This document shows, in pieces, positions 1-8,881 of a DNA stretch of 64,000 nucleotides; the stretch's first letter is position 1, and each line of letters opens with the position of its first letter. Both the position numbers and the translations under genes were made by a program. The notes beneath the pieces are model-generated. The model saw only the letters and a list, made by a program, of their open reading frames with translations. It was not told where the DNA came from and searched no databases. The DNA is from Alphaproteobacteria bacterium (GTDB taxonomy: Bacteria > Pseudomonadota > Alphaproteobacteria > Micavibrionales > Micavibrionaceae). Location: contig JAJFGR010000007.1 of the NCBI GenBank assembly GCA_021776025.1, forward strand, positions 682,001-746,000, written 5' to 3'.

Positions 1-356
1 TTTACGCGCTTGAAAAACATGCGCGGAAAGAAAAGCTGGGTATTTGGGCCAAAGATGCCAAAATTATTTCGCCCGATGAGGCGCCCGAACACATCAACAG
101 TTTCCAAATTGTTGAAGGCACGATTGAAAGTGCGGCGCTGAAGAAAAACCGTGTGTATCTGAATTTTGGCCGAAACTGGCGCGATGATTTTACCGTGTCG
201 GTTGCGCCGGAAGATCGACGCGCGTTTTCCGCAAAAGGCCTCAACCCGTTTGAGTGGAGCGGCAAAAAGATCCGCGTGCGCGGCTGGATTGAAGATTATA
301 ACGGCGCTTATATAGAAATTGACCACCCGGAAGCCATCGAGCTTCTTTCAAAATAA
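1..356 (+). CDS. Staphylococcal nuclease-like (SNase) protein, C-terminal part
   Basis: The gene enters from the left edge; the open frame begins at base 3 and stops with TAA at 354-356. The first visible residues (ARKEKLGIW) match the end of an SNase/thermonuclease core, which typically has an A-[RK]-x(3)-[RK]-G-[LI]-W element. About 90 residues follow that look like a small beta-rich extra domain (IVEGTIESAALKKNRVYLNF, then KKIRVRGWIED). Alphaproteobacterial SNase-like proteins often carry such an extension and are usually exported. The catalytic residues and any signal peptide lie outside the window, so activity cannot be judged. Confidence 0.7.
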   Translation, partial: YALEKHARKEKLGIWAKDAKIISPDEAPEHINSFQIVEGTIESAALKKNRVYLNFGRNWRDDFTVSVAPEDRRAFSAKGLNPFEWSGKKIRVRGWIEDYNGAYIEIDHPEAIELLSK

Positions 357-358
357 AG

Positions 359-412
359 TCTTTACCTCAGCAGGTGTAAAAGCCTAAGCTGAGCTCAATT
401 CGTAAAGATTTT
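359..412 (+). terminator. Compound stem-loop after the nuclease gene
   Basis: TCTTTAC (359-365) pairs with GTAAAGA (402-408). Nested inside, CTCAGC (366-371) pairs with GCTGAG (388-393), and AGG/CCT continues that inner stem. A short TTTT follows at 409-412. The structure fills the gap between the nuclease stop and the next start codon. The T-run is short, so it may be a weak terminator or a processing or leader structure for the downstream gene. Confidence 0.4.
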
Positions 413-424
413 AAGACTTAATTT

Positions 425-1444
425 ATGCCGCAGCGAAAGACAGCAGAAAACAAGGTGCCTGCACCTGAAAAAACCAACCATACGCCCCGCGTAAGGCTGC
501 TGGACCTGTTCCCTGCGCTCACGCCATACTCCAGTGGTTTTTTAGCCGTAGATGCCACGCATAACCTGTATTGGGAGCAAAGCGGCAACCCAGATGGCGT
601 GCCGATCCTGCTGCTGCATGGTGGCCCCGGCGCGGGCGCGACCCCCACGCACCGCCGCTTTTTTGACCCTGATCATTACCGCATCATTATTATCGACCAG
701 CGCGGCTCAGGGCGATCCCATCCGCTGGGCAGCCTTGAAAACAATACAACGCAGCATTTGGTCGATGATCTGGAGGCCCTGCGTGCACACCTCCAGATTG
801 ATCGCTGGCATCTCTTTGGCGGGTCTTGGGGCAGTACGCTGGCTTTAAGCTACGTCGCACAACATCCGCAGCATGTTCTAAGCATGATCTTGCGGGGTAT
901 TTTTCTGTGCGAGCAGACGGAGATCGATTGGTTTCTTTACGGCATGCAAAAGATTTTCCCTGAGGCCTGGGAACAATTCGCCGGGTTTTTGCCGGAGGAT
1001 CAGCAAGACAATTTACTTGAAGGGTATTATCAATGCCTGACAGCAGCAGATGAAGACACACAAATTCAGGCGGCCATTCGCTGGAGCCTATATGAAGGCG
1101 CGTGCTCATCCCTGCTCCCGAATTATGAAACCATTACTACGGCGGAGCAAAAAAGCCACGCCTTGGCCTTGGCCCGACTGGAAGCCCATTATTTCAAGCA
1201 TGAGGTTATTGCCCCGGAAAACAGCCTGCTCAACCATGTTGGAACCTTCAAGAAAATTCCAACGACAATCATTCAGGGGCGTTATGATGCGATCTGTCCC
1301 ATTCAAACCGCGCACAAGCTACACCAACAATGGCCAGAAGCAGATTATGTTGTGGTGCCGGATTCCGGGCATTCCGCGCTAGACCCGACACTACGTTCAC
1401 GATTGATAGAAGCGACGGAACATGCCAAAAGCCTCAAAACGTAA
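425..1444 (+). CDS. pip: Proline iminopeptidase (prolyl aminopeptidase, family S33)
   Basis: An alpha/beta-hydrolase that removes N-terminal proline from peptides in the cytoplasm. Visible motifs are the oxyanion-hole region HGGPGAGATP (about residues 65-74) and the nucleophile elbow GGSWGS with Ser134. The likely acid is Asp288 in GRYDAICP, and the His is at 316 in DSGHSA. The 339 residues include about 20 extra at the N-terminus compared with common family members, which run about 310-320. No signal peptide is visible. It lies 17 bases upstream of pgk in the same direction. The start has no strong Shine-Dalgarno. Confidence 0.93.
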   Translation: MPQRKTAENKVPAPEKTNHTPRVRLLDLFPALTPYSSGFLAVDATHNLYWEQSGNPDGVPILLLHGGPGAGATPTHRRFFDPDHYRIIIIDQRGSGRSHPLGSLENNTTQHLVDDLEALRAHLQIDRWHLFGGSWGSTLALSYVAQHPQHVLSMILRGIFLCEQTEIDWFLYGMQKIFPEAWEQFAGFLPEDQQDNLLEGYYQCLTAADEDTQIQAAIRWSLYEGACSSLLPNYETITTAEQKSHALALARLEAHYFKHEVIAPENSLLNHVGTFKKIPTTIIQGRYDAICPIQTAHKLHQQWPEADYVVVPDSGHSALDPTLRSRLIEATEHAKSLKT

Positions 1445-1461
1445 ACCAAAAAAGAGTTCTC

Positions 1462-2667
1462 ATGAATTTTAAATCAATCCGCGATATGGACTTACAAGGC
1501 CAGAAAGTTTTGCTGCGCGTCGACCTTAACGTTCCGGCCCAGCGCAGCCAAGTGATGGACACCACACGGATTGACCGTTTAAAACCAACCATTGACCATT
1601 TGCGCGATGCGGGGGCAAGAGTGCTTATTCTTTCTCACTTCGGTCGACCAGAAGGCGAACAAAACCCAGCGATGTCGCTAGCCTTCCTCTTGCCTACTCT
1701 TGAAGAATGCTGGGGCTGTGAAGTGCGCTTTGCACAGGATTGTATTGGGCCGAAAGCCGAAAAGGTCGCATCGTCACTGCAAGATGGTGAGGTCGCTCTA
1801 CTGGAAAATTTGCGCTTTCACAAAGGTGAAAAAGCCAATGACCCAGACTTTGTGATGCAGTTAGCCGCGCTCGGCGATGTCTACGCCAATGATGCGTTTT
1901 CTGCCGCGCACCGTGCCCATGCCAGCACAGAAGGTCTTGCCAACCAGTTGCCTGCTGCTGCTGGTCTGTTGATGGAACAGGAATTAAATGCGCTTGATGC
2001 CGCTTTAGAGCATCCGAAAAAACCAGTCACAGCAATCGTAGGTGGGTCGAAAATATCAACTAAACTCAACGTTCTAAACAATATTGTTAAGAAGGTTGAT
2101 TATCTTATTCTCGGCGGCGCGATGGCCAATACTTTTATCTTTGCGCAAGGCGGTAATGTTGGTAGTTCACTTTGTGAAACTGACATGAAAAATGAAGCCC
2201 TCAAAATCATGGAAACCGCGCGCGAGCACGACTGTAAAATCGTGCTGCCGATCGATAGTGTTGTGAGCGAAGAATTAAAGCTCAACGCCCCTTCCGAAGT
2301 TGTGAGCTCATCCGATATTCCGGATGGTAAAATGGCGATTGATATTGGCCCGCAAACTATTGCGGCGGTGGAGGACATTTTAGAAAAAAGCAAAACGCTG
2401 CTTTGGAACGGTCCGATGGGAGTGTTTGAGCTTAAACCGTTCGATAAAGGAACAAATGCGCTGGCGGAAAAAGCCGCGGCACTGACAAAGGCTGGAACAC
2501 TAAGCAGCATTGCGGGTGGGGGCGATACAATTTCCGCGCTTGAGAATGCAAATGTTTGTGAGGATTTTACTTATATCTCAACTGCGGGTGGCGCTTTTCT
2601 GGAATGGCTCAAAGGCAAAACACTGCCCGGCATTGCCGCGCTTGAAAATGCTGCAAAAGCTGCTTGA
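1462..2667 (+). CDS. pgk: Phosphoglycerate kinase
   Basis: A glycolytic enzyme that transfers phosphate from 1,3-bisphosphoglycerate to ADP. The N-terminal substrate motif VLLRVDLNVP, the LSHFGRP motif, the NDAFSAAHRAHAS stretch and the C-terminal nucleotide loop SIAGGGDT are all present. I take ATG 1462 as the start (401 residues, the usual length). The open frame reaches further upstream, but those residues are unlike PGK and overlap pip; GAG upstream of 1462 can serve as ribosome binding site. It is probably co-transcribed with pip. Confidence 0.97.
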   Translation: MNFKSIRDMDLQGQKVLLRVDLNVPAQRSQVMDTTRIDRLKPTIDHLRDAGARVLILSHFGRPEGEQNPAMSLAFLLPTLEECWGCEVRFAQDCIGPKAEKVASSLQDGEVALLENLRFHKGEKANDPDFVMQLAALGDVYANDAFSAAHRAHASTEGLANQLPAAAGLLMEQELNALDAALEHPKKPVTAIVGGSKISTKLNVLNNIVKKVDYLILGGAMANTFIFAQGGNVGSSLCETDMKNEALKIMETAREHDCKIVLPIDSVVSEELKLNAPSEVVSSSDIPDGKMAIDIGPQTIAAVEDILEKSKTLLWNGPMGVFELKPFDKGTNALAEKAAALTKAGTLSSIAGGGDTISALENANVCEDFTYISTAGGAFLEWLKGKTLPGIAALENAAKAA

Positions 2668-2688
2668 GCCAATAAACTTAATTCTGGG

Positions 2689-3822
2689 TTATTTTGAAAG
2701 TTCGTCTTCTAGAGAATTTTTAATGATGCCGCGCGCCACATCCGGCTTAATCCGGTTATAATAATTGATCGCCTTGGTCATATCGTTCAAATCCACCATG
2801 CGAGCCTGATTGCGGATACGGTTTGTCAGCAAAAAGATCGAAACAAAATCTTCTTTCGAAAGATCGTAAGCTTTACATGCGACTGCCAAGCCTTGACCGC
2901 TAGCTTGCGATATAATCTCCAGCGTCGTTTTTGGACACAATCCTGTATATTTTGAAAACTGAGAAACAAAAGCTTGGATCTGGCCGCGGCGCAGGGAACC
3001 TAGCATTAACTTGGCTGTCAGCAACCCTTTTTCTTTATAACGATCCGCAGCTTTCAGCATTGAAGCCGTTGGCGCAAACACGCCTACCGCTTCGCTGGCA
3101 TCAACCAGATCAATGATCACCTCATCAACACTATCAATGATTGAACCTTCTTCGATTCCATATTCGTCTTTTATAAGGGCTTTGATCTCTTCGCCAACAT
3201 ATTTGAAAAGTGCTTTGGCCATATCCGCCGTCACTTCATCACGGCGCAATAACGGCTGCGCCAATTTATCTGAATTTTGCGCCATATCGCTTAACACTGT
3301 GAGCGCGTGATCCGTCAGGGTAATGTTTTCATTTTTGGCCAACGTCACGGCGGTATCTAAATCCCTCGTATCGGCCAGCAAATTCGCAACCTGATTGCTC
3401 ATTTCTTCGCGCTTGGCAATCGCCTGCCAATAAGCCGGGCCTTTTGATTTAATAATATAAATAAGATCGAGATCTCCCAAAACCGGGCTTTGGCTTAAAA
3501 CCGGACCAGCAACTTCGATTTCATCATTTGCAAGCTGCAATATCAGGCGCAAAGGCACATTGTCGATGAGCGCCAAACGCTCAGCCAATGCTTCACGCAT
3601 ATCCAGCTCGGCCTGACGCATAAGACCTATCAAAACATCAGCAATCAACTCACTTTCCCTTGGGGAAAGCTCCATCTCCAGCAATTCAGTAACAGCGGAT
3701 GTTAACTCAACGCGCGCCAGCGGCTTTTCATCCTTTGCCAGACCGTTCAACTTTTGCGAGTCATACAATCGTACTAGCAGCGGTGTCACATTTGAAGATT
3801 TATCTAAAAAACTTAGATCCAT
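2689..3822 (-). CDS. DUF2336 domain protein
   Basis: A 377-residue protein with the alphaproteobacterial DUF2336 pattern. ALAERLALIDNVPL and ANDEIEVAGPVL, followed by SPVLGDLDLIYI, recall HEAT-like helical repeats. The N-terminal part (about residues 45-200) carries the conserved helices and the C-terminal half is less conserved. There is no signal peptide or membrane segment, so it should be cytoplasmic. The molecular function of the family is not established. It converges on pgk and diverges from the small gene at 4133. Confidence 0.8.
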   Translation of the reverse strand: MDLSFLDKSSNVTPLLVRLYDSQKLNGLAKDEKPLARVELTSAVTELLEMELSPRESELIADVLIGLMRQAELDMREALAERLALIDNVPLRLILQLANDEIEVAGPVLSQSPVLGDLDLIYIIKSKGPAYWQAIAKREEMSNQVANLLADTRDLDTAVTLAKNENITLTDHALTVLSDMAQNSDKLAQPLLRRDEVTADMAKALFKYVGEEIKALIKDEYGIEEGSIIDSVDEVIIDLVDASEAVGVFAPTASMLKAADRYKEKGLLTAKLMLGSLRRGQIQAFVSQFSKYTGLCPKTTLEIISQASGQGLAVACKAYDLSKEDFVSIFLLTNRIRNQARMVDLNDMTKAINYYNRIKPDVARGIIKNSLEDELSK

Positions 3823-4132
3823 TTGATTTATTGCCCCGTAGACGTAATTTTTTAAGTTATTATTTTTTTATTGTTGTTCCGAGAAAAACCCCTGAAAAGC
3901 GTTGAAAACATTGTGTTTTATACAAATTTTACGCAGTTAGCCGTTTCTCCTGCACTAATATATACGCTTTATTGGTTACATTTCGGTTAAAAAGAGATTA
4001 CCAAAGACTTAAGATTCACAGGCCTTGTTTATTTGCTTTATATACACGACTCCTATACTGTTTATTAACGCTTATGCTGTACTCTAAATAGTGGGTTTTA
4101 AGTTTTTAAGCAGATCAAAAGGATGAACGATC
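3823..4132. promoter_or_regulatory. AT-rich divergent intergenic region
   Basis: This 310-base gene-free stretch separates the DUF2336 gene (minus) from the small gene at 4133 (plus). It is AT-rich and should hold both promoters. A weak plus-strand candidate is TTGCTT at 4033-4038 with TATACT at 4054-4059 (15-base spacing). AAAGGA just before ATG 4133 is a good ribosome binding site. I see no convincing hairpin, RNA gene or open reading frame. Confidence 0.4.
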
Positions 4133-4420
4133 ATGGCAGGACCACTTAGCGGAATTGCAGGCCAGCAACAAGTACCACTCTCTCAGTCATCACAGGTTGA
4201 TCAGAATAACACGCAGGTGCGCCAGCGTGAAGAGCGTGAGCCTGAAGAAAATCGGATTCAGCCACAAGGCACAGCGGCGGCAGAAACGCAAAACACAGAA
4301 ACAAATAATCAGAACAACCTGCAGGAACAAGCGGACGAGCTACTTGCGGCCAATCAAAGCGAAGGTGGCCAGCAAAGCGAAACAGCGCGCCGTGGGTCCT
4401 TAATCGACGTTGTTGTCTAA
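4133..4420 (+). CDS. Small Gln/Glu/Asn-rich hypothetical protein
   Basis: A 95-residue, low-complexity, very hydrophilic protein with no signal peptide, no membrane segment and no Cys. It begins MAGPLSGIAGQQQ and ends RRGSLIDVVV, the only hydrophobic patch. Its own AAAGGA ribosome binding site and a terminator right after it support a monocistronic gene. The composition suggests an intrinsically disordered protein with a short C-terminal recognition tail. I do not recognise the family. Confidence 0.6.
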   Translation: MAGPLSGIAGQQQVPLSQSSQVDQNNTQVRQREEREPEENRIQPQGTAAAETQNTETNNQNNLQEQADELLAANQSEGGQQSETARRGSLIDVVV

Positions 4421-4449
4421 AGAATTTTAAGAATACGTGTATACGGGAT

Positions 4450-4479
4450 AAGGTGCTTCACTATGAGGCGCCTTTTTTT
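4450..4479 (+). terminator. Rho-independent terminator
   Basis: AAGGTGC pairs with GCGCCTT (one G-U pair) across a short loop, followed directly by a run of Ts ending at 4479. It ends the small gene at 4133-4420. Confidence 0.75.
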
Positions 4480-4598
4480 ATTGTCTTAATCCTCATCTAC
4501 AGCTAGCCACAAGAGACCCACCTTTTAAACTTTGTTAATCTTTTATGTCTATCCTTAAGAATAAAAAGTAAAAAAATGCTTGAGGGGGAAATTAGGCT

Positions 4599-6185
4599 AT
4601 GGCGAGCGCTGATAATATCTATGTAGTCCAACGTAGTGACGGTTTAAAAAAAATCGCCGAGAATAACAACCTTTCCCTAAAACAACTTTTAGCTATAAAC
4701 CCTAAGCTTGATAAAAACTCAACCATCCATCCTGGAGATGAAATTACACTGCCTTCAGCTGGCTTTGACTATACGGTGAAGGACCGCGATAATTTAACAA
4801 ACATAGCAGCCGCTCACGGGATAACTTTAGAGGTCCTTAAGGCCGCTAATTTGAAGCAAACAGATACAGCAATTGACGCGGGGGACAGGCTCCATATTCC
4901 CATTGAATATTACAAACACACTGTACAAGACCTCGAAAACCTTACACAAATTGCACGAAATCAGGTTGCACGAAATAAGGTTGCACGAAATAAGGCAGGC
5001 GGTAATATTTCCTCGCATACGCTCAGGCTAGCAAACCCTCAAATTCCCAAAAATTCTACTATTCACCCTGGCGATGAAATCCGTATTCCAACAGGTTATT
5101 ACGCTCATGTCGTAGGAGAAGGAGATACGCTTTACCGCATCTCGAAAGCCTATAGCGTTCCAATACAAACTTTAAAAGATACGAATCCTTACATTCCTGA
5201 AGATGGTACAATCCACCCTAAAGATATAGTCCGTATCCCAAGCCCAAGCCCAAGTTTAGAATTGGCTTTTGTTACGGCAGTTGTCCCGGATAAAGCAGTT
5301 GTCCCGGATAAAGCGGTTGTCCCGGTTGAAGATGTTGCGGCAGTTGTCCAAGATACAACGACACCCAAAACAAGCAATACAACGAGTGAAAAAACATCCC
5401 CTCGTTCCTTTAAAGTCCCTGCGGAGCTAACAGATAAAGCGTGGGACAACACCGTAAAAGGCATAGTTCACTCACCGGTAAATTCTGAAACCGATGCGCG
5501 CCCTCTTATTGTTATTGATTTAGGTCACGGTTCAAAAGACAAATCAGGCGCCTATGATCAAGGAGCTGTTTCCAAAGACAAAAAATTGACAGAAGCTGAT
5601 ATTGTTGATGCTGTCGGGCGCTCGCTTGCTCTACAATTAGAGAAAGCAAACCACCGCGTTGTTTTTACGCGCGGCCCGGGCGAGGTCTTTGAATATGAGG
5701 GCAGCAAAAGCAGCCGCTTGACTAAAAGAGCGCAATTTTCTGTGAATTTGGAGCGCGAACTTAAAGCGCCTTATACTGTTTTTATCAGCCTGCATGTAAA
5801 TAGTGCCCCGGGCAATAGAGGCAAAGGGTATGAAATCAGAACCCCCAGAGCATGTGATGGCAAAACCTTAAGCATAAACTCAAACCGATTTGGCGATTTG
5901 GTTTCCAAAGAAATGGGGACATTCCACAAATCCGTTCCTCGCGGTGTCACCCCTCAAGACCTGCAAATATTTCGTGAATTTGGAAAATATGATCATGGCT
6001 CTGATGCCGCGATCTTGGTTGAACTGGATTTTCTTAATAATAACGAAGGAAAAAGCCGCCTTAAAGATATGCAAGAAGAACCATATCGGATAGCCAGAGG
6101 TATTTTCAAAGGTATTGACCAATATGTTAACGAAAAATCACCTAGACTAACAACGCCCCCCCTTCCCCCAACGCAGCATATCTAG
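4599..6185 (+). CDS. Four-LysM N-acetylmuramoyl-L-alanine amidase (Amidase_3)
   Basis: A 528-residue peptidoglycan hydrolase that cleaves the MurNAc-L-Ala bond. Four LysM modules lie at about residues 6-52, 57-101, 106-164 and 169-213, each ending in a G-D-x-[IL]-x-[IL]-P-like motif. A Pro/Val/Lys repeat linker follows (about 215-290), then a zinc amidase domain (about 302-515). Expected zinc ligands are His310 (DLGHG), Glu332 (LTEAD) and His399 (SLHVN), and the catalytic Glu475 is in VELDFLNN. The start at 4599 follows GAGGGGGA. No signal peptide precedes the first LysM, which is odd for a cell-wall enzyme. Module 3 carries an in-frame 15-base repeat insertion. Confidence 0.9.
   Translation: MASADNIYVVQRSDGLKKIAENNNLSLKQLLAINPKLDKNSTIHPGDEITLPSAGFDYTVKDRDNLTNIAAAHGITLEVLKAANLKQTDTAIDAGDRLHIPIEYYKHTVQDLENLTQIARNQVARNKVARNKAGGNISSHTLRLANPQIPKNSTIHPGDEIRIPTGYYAHVVGEGDTLYRISKAYSVPIQTLKDTNPYIPEDGTIHPKDIVRIPSPSPSLELAFVTAVVPDKAVVPDKAVVPVEDVAAVVQDTTTPKTSNTTSEKTSPRSFKVPAELTDKAWDNTVKGIVHSPVNSETDARPLIVIDLGHGSKDKSGAYDQGAVSKDKKLTEADIVDAVGRSLALQLEKANHRVVFTRGPGEVFEYEGSKSSRLTKRAQFSVNLERELKAPYTVFISLHVNSAPGNRGKGYEIRTPRACDGKTLSINSNRFGDLVSKEMGTFHKSVPRGVTPQDLQIFREFGKYDHGSDAAILVELDFLNNNEGKSRLKDMQEEPYRIARGIFKGIDQYVNEKSPRLTTPPLPPTQHI
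4950..4994 (+). repeat. Three 15-base tandem repeats inside LysM module 3
   Basis: Three consecutive copies at 4950-4964, 4965-4979 and 4980-4994 encode IARNQ, VARNK and VARNK. The last two copies are identical, suggesting recent slippage. The insert lengthens the third LysM module without breaking the frame. Confidence 0.85.
5277..5330 (+). repeat. Three 18-base tandem repeats in the amidase linker
   Basis: Copies at 5277-5294 and 5295-5312 are identical and the third at 5313-5330 is diverged. They encode the repeating AVVPDK unit of the linker between the LysM array and the amidase domain, a region likely to vary in length among strains. Confidence 0.85.
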
Positions 6186-6188
6186 CAT

Positions 6189-7607
6189 TTATTGAAAGGC
6201 GACCTCGTCGAAGCTGCGGAGTTTGCGGGAATGGAGTTTTTCGGGCTCCAAATCACGGAGCATTTCCATGGCTCTTAGCCCTACCTGTAAATGCTGTTTC
6301 ACCCGCTGGCGATAAAAACTATCGGCCATGCCGGGCAGCTTTAATTGTCCGTGCAGCGGCCTATCAGACACGCAGAGCAATGCCCCGTAAGGGACGCGAA
6401 AGCGGAAACCGTTGGCGGCGATCGTGCCACTCTCCATATCCATGGCAATTGCCCGGCTTTGGCTGAGGCGTTTATTTTGCTGCGTCGAAGATCTAATTTC
6501 CCAATTTCGGTCATCCGTTGTGGCCACGGTGCCCGTGCGCATGACTTTTTTGATGTCATAGCCGTCAAAACCGCAAATCTCACTCACCGCTTTCTCAAGC
6601 GCTTGTTGCACCTCTGCCAGCGCGGGAACCGGAATTTCGGTCGGCAGATCATCATCCAAAACATGGTCCTGACGCAAATATCCGTGTGCAAGGACATAGT
6701 CTCCCAAGCTTTGAGAGCTGCGCAAACCTGCGCAATGTCCCAGCATCATCCAAGCATGGGGGCGTAGCACCGCAATGTGATCCGTAATGGTCTTGGCATT
6801 GGACGGTCCAACCCCGATATTCACCATCGTAATGCCTTTGCCGTTTTTGCACTTCAGGTGATAGGCAGGCATCTGCGGCAAACGCCCTGCAGTATCAGGG
6901 CCCGTGAACTCATCAAATCCACCTTTTCCGGCTTTTTTCTGGCCAATCTCAATGAACTCATCTATGTAAAACTGGTAATTCGTGAAAATTACAAAATTCT
7001 GGAAATGTGACGCAGGCGTCCCGCAATAATGCTTCAGACGCTGCAAGCTTATATCCACGCGCGGGGCTGTAAACAATGAAAGCGGCAGATCTTCACCCGG
7101 CGCAGGGATATGGCGCGAATTGGCAATTTCATCATCCATGATGTTTAAATTCGGTACATCGAACATATCGGGCAGGCTGGCAAGCTGCTCAGAGCTCAAA
7201 TCCCCTTCTAGATGAAACCCCTCGCCCAGCGCAAAATGCAGTGGAATCGGCGTATCGCTGACGCCAATTTCAATCGGCACCTCATGGTTTTTGATGATAT
7301 GGCGAAATTGCTCAATAAAATAATGATCAAATATGTCAGGGCGGGTCAGCGTTGTGCTGTAGGTGCCTGGACGCGCGGCAAAGCCATAGGACAGCCGCGT
7401 ATCTTGCCTGCGGGCCAATTTTGTTGAAATACGCGCATACGGGTAAAACCCTCGGAAACGCTGGTCTTTCAGCTCCCCCTTGACGAAACCCTTGAATTGC
7501 TCCCGCAGAAACTCAACATGGGCATTATAAATCAACTCTATGTGTTTCAGCGCCTCTTCTGGCGTTTTACAGTTTTTAGGAGATATACGTTTGGGAGATT
7601 TTGCCAT
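6189..7607 (-). CDS. amn: AMP nucleosidase
   Basis: Hydrolyses AMP to adenine and ribose 5-phosphate, balancing adenylate pools. The protein (472 residues) has the Amn N-terminal domain (about 1-180) and a C-terminal nucleoside-phosphorylase fold. That fold shows INIGVGPSNAKT-like and MLGHCAGLR elements and the purine-site stretch MDMESGTIAANGFRFRVPYG, close to classical Amn. It is convergent with the LysM amidase gene, with only 3 bases between the stops. Confidence 0.95.
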   Translation of the reverse strand: MAKSPKRISPKNCKTPEEALKHIELIYNAHVEFLREQFKGFVKGELKDQRFRGFYPYARISTKLARRQDTRLSYGFAARPGTYSTTLTRPDIFDHYFIEQFRHIIKNHEVPIEIGVSDTPIPLHFALGEGFHLEGDLSSEQLASLPDMFDVPNLNIMDDEIANSRHIPAPGEDLPLSLFTAPRVDISLQRLKHYCGTPASHFQNFVIFTNYQFYIDEFIEIGQKKAGKGGFDEFTGPDTAGRLPQMPAYHLKCKNGKGITMVNIGVGPSNAKTITDHIAVLRPHAWMMLGHCAGLRSSQSLGDYVLAHGYLRQDHVLDDDLPTEIPVPALAEVQQALEKAVSEICGFDGYDIKKVMRTGTVATTDDRNWEIRSSTQQNKRLSQSRAIAMDMESGTIAANGFRFRVPYGALLCVSDRPLHGQLKLPGMADSFYRQRVKQHLQVGLRAMEMLRDLEPEKLHSRKLRSFDEVAFQ

Positions 7608-7664
7608 TCTTTATTATCACCTATTTTTCATTAATTTTCAAGTGTTTAGGGTTAACTCTTCCTG

Positions 7665-8846
7665 TTAAACCTTTAGGCCCATAAGTGAGCTTGCATATTC
7701 CCGGGCGACAAAGGGCTGCATGTCCTCCAGAGCCTCTCCCACGCCGATTGCATAGACCGGCACGCCGAATTGATCGGCCAGCCCCACCAAAACCCCGCCT
7801 TTGGCGCTACCATCAAGCTTTGTGACGATTAAACCGCTGACATCGACCATGTTTTTGAAGGTTTCGAGCTGTGAGAAAGCGTTTTGCCCGGTTGTTGAAT
7901 CCAGCACTAGCACCACTTCATGCGGCAAGTTTTCATCCTGTTTTTTCAGTACGCGGATGATTTTCGCCAGTTCTTCCATCAAGTTGGCCTTATTCTGCAA
8001 TCTTCCCGCCGTATCGATCAGCAACACATCAACGCCCTCGGCTTTGGCCTGCTCATAGGCTTCATAAGCCACGGCCGCGGCATCCGCACCGACATCCTTC
8101 TTAATCAACGTGCAGCCCGTACGTTTGGCCCAAATCTCCAGCTGCTCGACGGCGGCAGCGCGGAAAGTGTCACCAGCGGCCATCATAACTTTATGACCAT
8201 CCTGCTGCTTCAAGCGCTGTGCCAATTTCCCAATTGTTGTGGTTTTGCCGGCGCCATTGACCCCGCACATCAGTATGACGAACGGCCCTTCGGCTGGTTT
8301 CTTGATCTCTAAGGGTTTAGCTACAGGCTCGAGGATCTTGGCGATGCTTTCTGCTAAGGCTTCGCGGATTTCATTTTCTTCTAAGTCTTTGCCAAAACGG
8401 CCTTCGGAGAAACTCTCAATCACCTTTATCGCTGTTTTTGGCCCCAAATCGGCTTCAATCAAGACCTCTTCTAGGCTATCAAGCATCTCTTGATCGAGTT
8501 TTTTCTTGGTCACGAGGTCGGAAAGGCCCGTGGTAATCTTGCTGGTGGATTTAGAAAGCCCTGAAGTTAGCCGTGAGAGCCAACCCCCCTCTTCCGAATG
8601 ATCGGCCAATTCTTCGCTTTCTTCCGCATCATCAACTTCTGTATGCTCGGGAACGGGCTCAACTGTTAAATCTTCAAGGATTTCGCGACTGGTTTCATTG
8701 AGTTCACGGTCCGTATCGTGATCTATTTCAGCTTCATAGTCTGTGGAAGGCTCAATATCGGGCTCATGCGGGTGGTGGACGAACTTGTCCTCCCGCGCTT
8801 CCTGCTCTTGCGCGCCTTCGTTCTTTTTCTTACGCCAAAACACCAT
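7665..8846 (-). CDS. ftsY: Signal recognition particle receptor FtsY
   Basis: The GTPase receptor that docks ribosome-SRP complexes at the inner membrane. An acidic A-domain (about residues 10-90) precedes the NG domain. Visible GTPase motifs are GVNGAGKTTT (about 195-204), the DTFRAAA box (226-232), DTAGRLQNK (278-286) and TKLDGSAKGG (342-351). It is the last gene of a minus-strand dapF-mtaB-ftsY run; partner gene ffh lies about 2.2 kb away in the opposite direction. Confidence 0.97.
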   Translation of the reverse strand: MVFWRKKKNEGAQEQEAREDKFVHHPHEPDIEPSTDYEAEIDHDTDRELNETSREILEDLTVEPVPEHTEVDDAEESEELADHSEEGGWLSRLTSGLSKSTSKITTGLSDLVTKKKLDQEMLDSLEEVLIEADLGPKTAIKVIESFSEGRFGKDLEENEIREALAESIAKILEPVAKPLEIKKPAEGPFVILMCGVNGAGKTTTIGKLAQRLKQQDGHKVMMAAGDTFRAAAVEQLEIWAKRTGCTLIKKDVGADAAAVAYEAYEQAKAEGVDVLLIDTAGRLQNKANLMEELAKIIRVLKKQDENLPHEVVLVLDSTTGQNAFSQLETFKNMVDVSGLIVTKLDGSAKGGVLVGLADQFGVPVYAIGVGEALEDMQPFVAREYASSLMGLKV

Positions 8847-8881
8847 TAATTGCTCCTTTGAATGAGGAGACTATACGCCTT

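Noticed and set aside
1330-1461. N-terminal extension of phosphoglycerate kinase
   Set aside because: The extra residues lie in another frame over the end of pip and do not resemble PGK; ATG 1462 gives the standard length.
4950-4994. Small CRISPR-like repeat array
   Set aside because: Repeats are directly adjacent without spacers, keep the reading frame and encode part of a LysM module.
4599-6185. Prophage endolysin
   Set aside because: No phage structural, integrase, holin or repressor genes lie nearby; flanking genes are chromosomal housekeeping genes.
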